DNA of 6,545 bases, taken from contig JAEDJF010000081.1 in assembly GCA_016296485.1 (NCBI GenBank), positions 1 to 6,545 of the forward strand, written 5' to 3'. Shown piece after piece: positions 5,201 to 6,545 of the stretch. This stretch comes from Oscillospiraceae bacterium (GTDB lineage Bacteria > Bacillota > Clostridia > Oscillospirales > Ruminococcaceae). Each line of letters starts with the position of its first letter. Within the stretch, counting starts at the first letter, position 1. The notes beneath the pieces are model-generated. The model was not told the origin of the DNA. It did no database searches and worked only from the letters and a program-made list of their open reading frames with translations. A program made the translations under genes and the position numbers.

Positions 5201-6545
5201 ATGGCTGATATACCCGAAATTTTCGGAAGTATGGTTTTTAACGCGGAGGTCATGCGACAGCGCCTTCCGGAAAACGTCTATAAGCGTCTTAAAGATATAA
5301 TTGACAACGGCGGAGAAATGGAGCCGGAAATTGCGGACGCCGTGGCGGCGGCAATGAAGGACTGGGCAATCGAAAAGGGCGCGACCCATTACACCCACTG
5401 GTTCCAGCCCATGACCGGAATCACCGCCGAAAAACACGACAGCTTTCTTACTATTGCCAAAGACGGCGGAATTATTATGGATTTCTCCGGCAAAAGGCTC
5501 ATTAAAGGCGAGCCGGACGCTTCGAGCTTTCCCTCCGGCGGACTTCGCGCCACCTTTGAGGCGAGGGGCTACACCGCCTGGGACCCCACTTCCTACGCTT
5601 TCGTGAAGGACGGCTCCCTTTGCATCCCCACCGTTTTCTGTTCCTACAGCGGCGAGGTCCTCGACAAGAAAACCCCCCTTATGCGTTCCACCGAGGCGGT
5701 CTGCAAACAGGCTTTGCGTATAGTCCGTCTTTTCGGCGACACGGAAACTAAAAAGGTTTTCGCCACCGCCGGCGCGGAGCAGGAATACTTCCTCATTGAC
5801 CGCAAACAGTACGAGCGCCGCAAGGACCTAGTAATAACCGGGCGTACCCTTTTCGGCTCGAACCCGCCCAAAGGGCAGGAGATGGAGGACCACTATTTCG
5901 GCGCTCTCCGCCCGAGGGTCTTTGAGTTTATGAAGGACCTTGACAACGAGCTTTGGAAACTCGGCGTTTACGCCAAGACCGAGCACAACGAGGTCGCCCC
6001 GAGCCAGCACGAGCTTGCCCCGGGCTACAGCAACGTGAACGTCGCCACCGACCACAACCAGCTCACGATGGAAATGATGAAAAAGGTCGCGGAGCGCCAC
6101 GGGCTTGCCTGCCTCCTCCACGAGAAGCCTTTCCGGGGCGTCAACGGAAGCGGCAAGCACAACAACTGGGCGCTTTCCACCGACACGGGCAGGAACCTTC
6201 TGAAGCCCGGAAGAGAGCCGGAGAACAATAAGCAGTTCCTCCTCTTCATCTGCGCCGTGATTAAAGCCGTTGACGAGCACCAGGACCTTCTTCGCATCTC
6301 CGTCGCCACCGCCGGAAACGACCGCCGACTCGGCGGCTCCGAAGCGCCCCCGGCAATCATCTCGATGTTCCTCGGGGACGATATAACCGAAATTCTGAGC
6401 TCCATTGAGGAGGGCTCCGGTCTTGCCCACAGCAGCGGAATAAAGATGGGAACCGGCGTCGCCTCCGTTCCCGCCTTCTGGAAGGATAAAACCGACCGCA
6501 ACCGCACCTCGCCCTTTGCCTTTACCGGCAACAAGTTCGAGTTCC
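5201..6545 (+). CDS. glnN: Glutamine synthetase type III, N-terminal 448 residues (3' end outside window)
   Basis: The frame is open from ATG 5201 to the window edge, giving 448 residues of a family that is usually about 700 long. It makes glutamine from glutamate, ammonia and ATP in the cytosol. Type III features: the N-terminal IFGSMVFN block (7-14), HWFQPMTG (66-73), FPSGGLRATFEARGYTAWD (110-128), metal-site GAEQEYF (191-197), KTEHNEVAPSQHELAP (259-274), nucleotide/substrate loop NGSGKHNNW (315-323), AGNDRRLGGSEAPPAI (371-386) and the type III signature DRNRTSPFAFTGNKFEF (432-448) at the cut. No break or missing catalytic residue is seen in this part. AAAGAGGTG (5185-5193) is 7 bases before the ATG. 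It is divergent from guaA, whose enzyme consumes glutamine, and the promoters face each other across 53 bases. The symbol glnN is the one often used for type III enzymes; glnA is also used in Clostridia. Confidence 0.97.
   Translation, partial: MADIPEIFGSMVFNAEVMRQRLPENVYKRLKDIIDNGGEMEPEIADAVAAAMKDWAIEKGATHYTHWFQPMTGITAEKHDSFLTIAKDGGIIMDFSGKRLIKGEPDASSFPSGGLRATFEARGYTAWDPTSYAFVKDGSLCIPTVFCSYSGEVLDKKTPLMRSTEAVCKQALRIVRLFGDTETKKVFATAGAEQEYFLIDRKQYERRKDLVITGRTLFGSNPPKGQEMEDHYFGALRPRVFEFMKDLDNELWKLGVYAKTEHNEVAPSQHELAPGYSNVNVATDHNQLTMEMMKKVAERHGLACLLHEKPFRGVNGSGKHNNWALSTDTGRNLLKPGREPENNKQFLLFICAVIKAVDEHQDLLRISVATAGNDRRLGGSEAPPAIISMFLGDDITEILSSIEEGSGLAHSSGIKMGTGVASVPAFWKDKTDRNRTSPFAFTGNKFEF

Noticed and set aside
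5072..5437. A 121-codon minus-strand frame across the guaA/glutamine synthetase spacer
   Set aside because: It overlaps the start of glutamine synthetase and both promoters, and its start has no ribosome site and no known motif.
5828..6430. A 200-codon minus-strand frame inside the glutamine synthetase gene
   Set aside because: It is antisense to highly conserved type III glutamine synthetase motifs and therefore a shadow.

Overview
The window looks like chromosomal DNA from a low-oxygen Firmicute of class Clostridia, probably an Oscillospirales/Ruminococcaceae-type gut or rumen bacterium. The reasons are a type III glutamine synthetase, DUF1836 and DegV-family genes, strong AGGAGG-like ribosome binding sites, and GC-rich coding DNA broken by AT-rich promoter regions with near-consensus sigma-A boxes. 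The taxonomic placement is an inference. I see no transposase, phage, tRNA, rRNA or CRISPR sequence.

Layout, left to right. (1) Positions 44-1024 (-) hold a GMP-synthase-like protein with only the ATP-pyrophosphatase and dimerisation domains and no glutamine amidotransferase domain. It has its own promoter at 1090-1118. (2) Positions 2414 down to 1126 (-) hold a compact three-gene operon: a DUF1836 helix-turn-helix protein, a 57-residue membrane protein, and an alanine-rich protein resembling 'putative immunity protein' sequences. (3) A DegV-family (fatty-acid-binding type) gene at 2584-3420 (+) is divergent from that operon. The shared 169-bp region carries two near-identical perfect palindromes that bracket the degV promoter. 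(4) degV converges on a complete guaA (3486-5012, -), with a strong GC-rich terminator between them. (5) guaA is divergent from a type III glutamine synthetase gene (5201 to the window end, +, 3' part missing). Their two promoters have mirror-image -35 boxes around an A/T-tract core.

Functional reading. The two ends are linked by nitrogen and purine metabolism: glutamine synthetase makes glutamine, and full GuaA uses it to aminate XMP to GMP. The shortened paralogue has the synthetase half only, so it must take ammonia directly, borrow a GATase from elsewhere, or do something else. The middle looks like a self-contained regulatory module in which the DUF1836 protein is the obvious candidate regulator of degV and of its own operon through the twin palindromes. 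The most interesting items are the twin-operator DUF1836/degV module and the presence of two GMP synthase forms in one locus.
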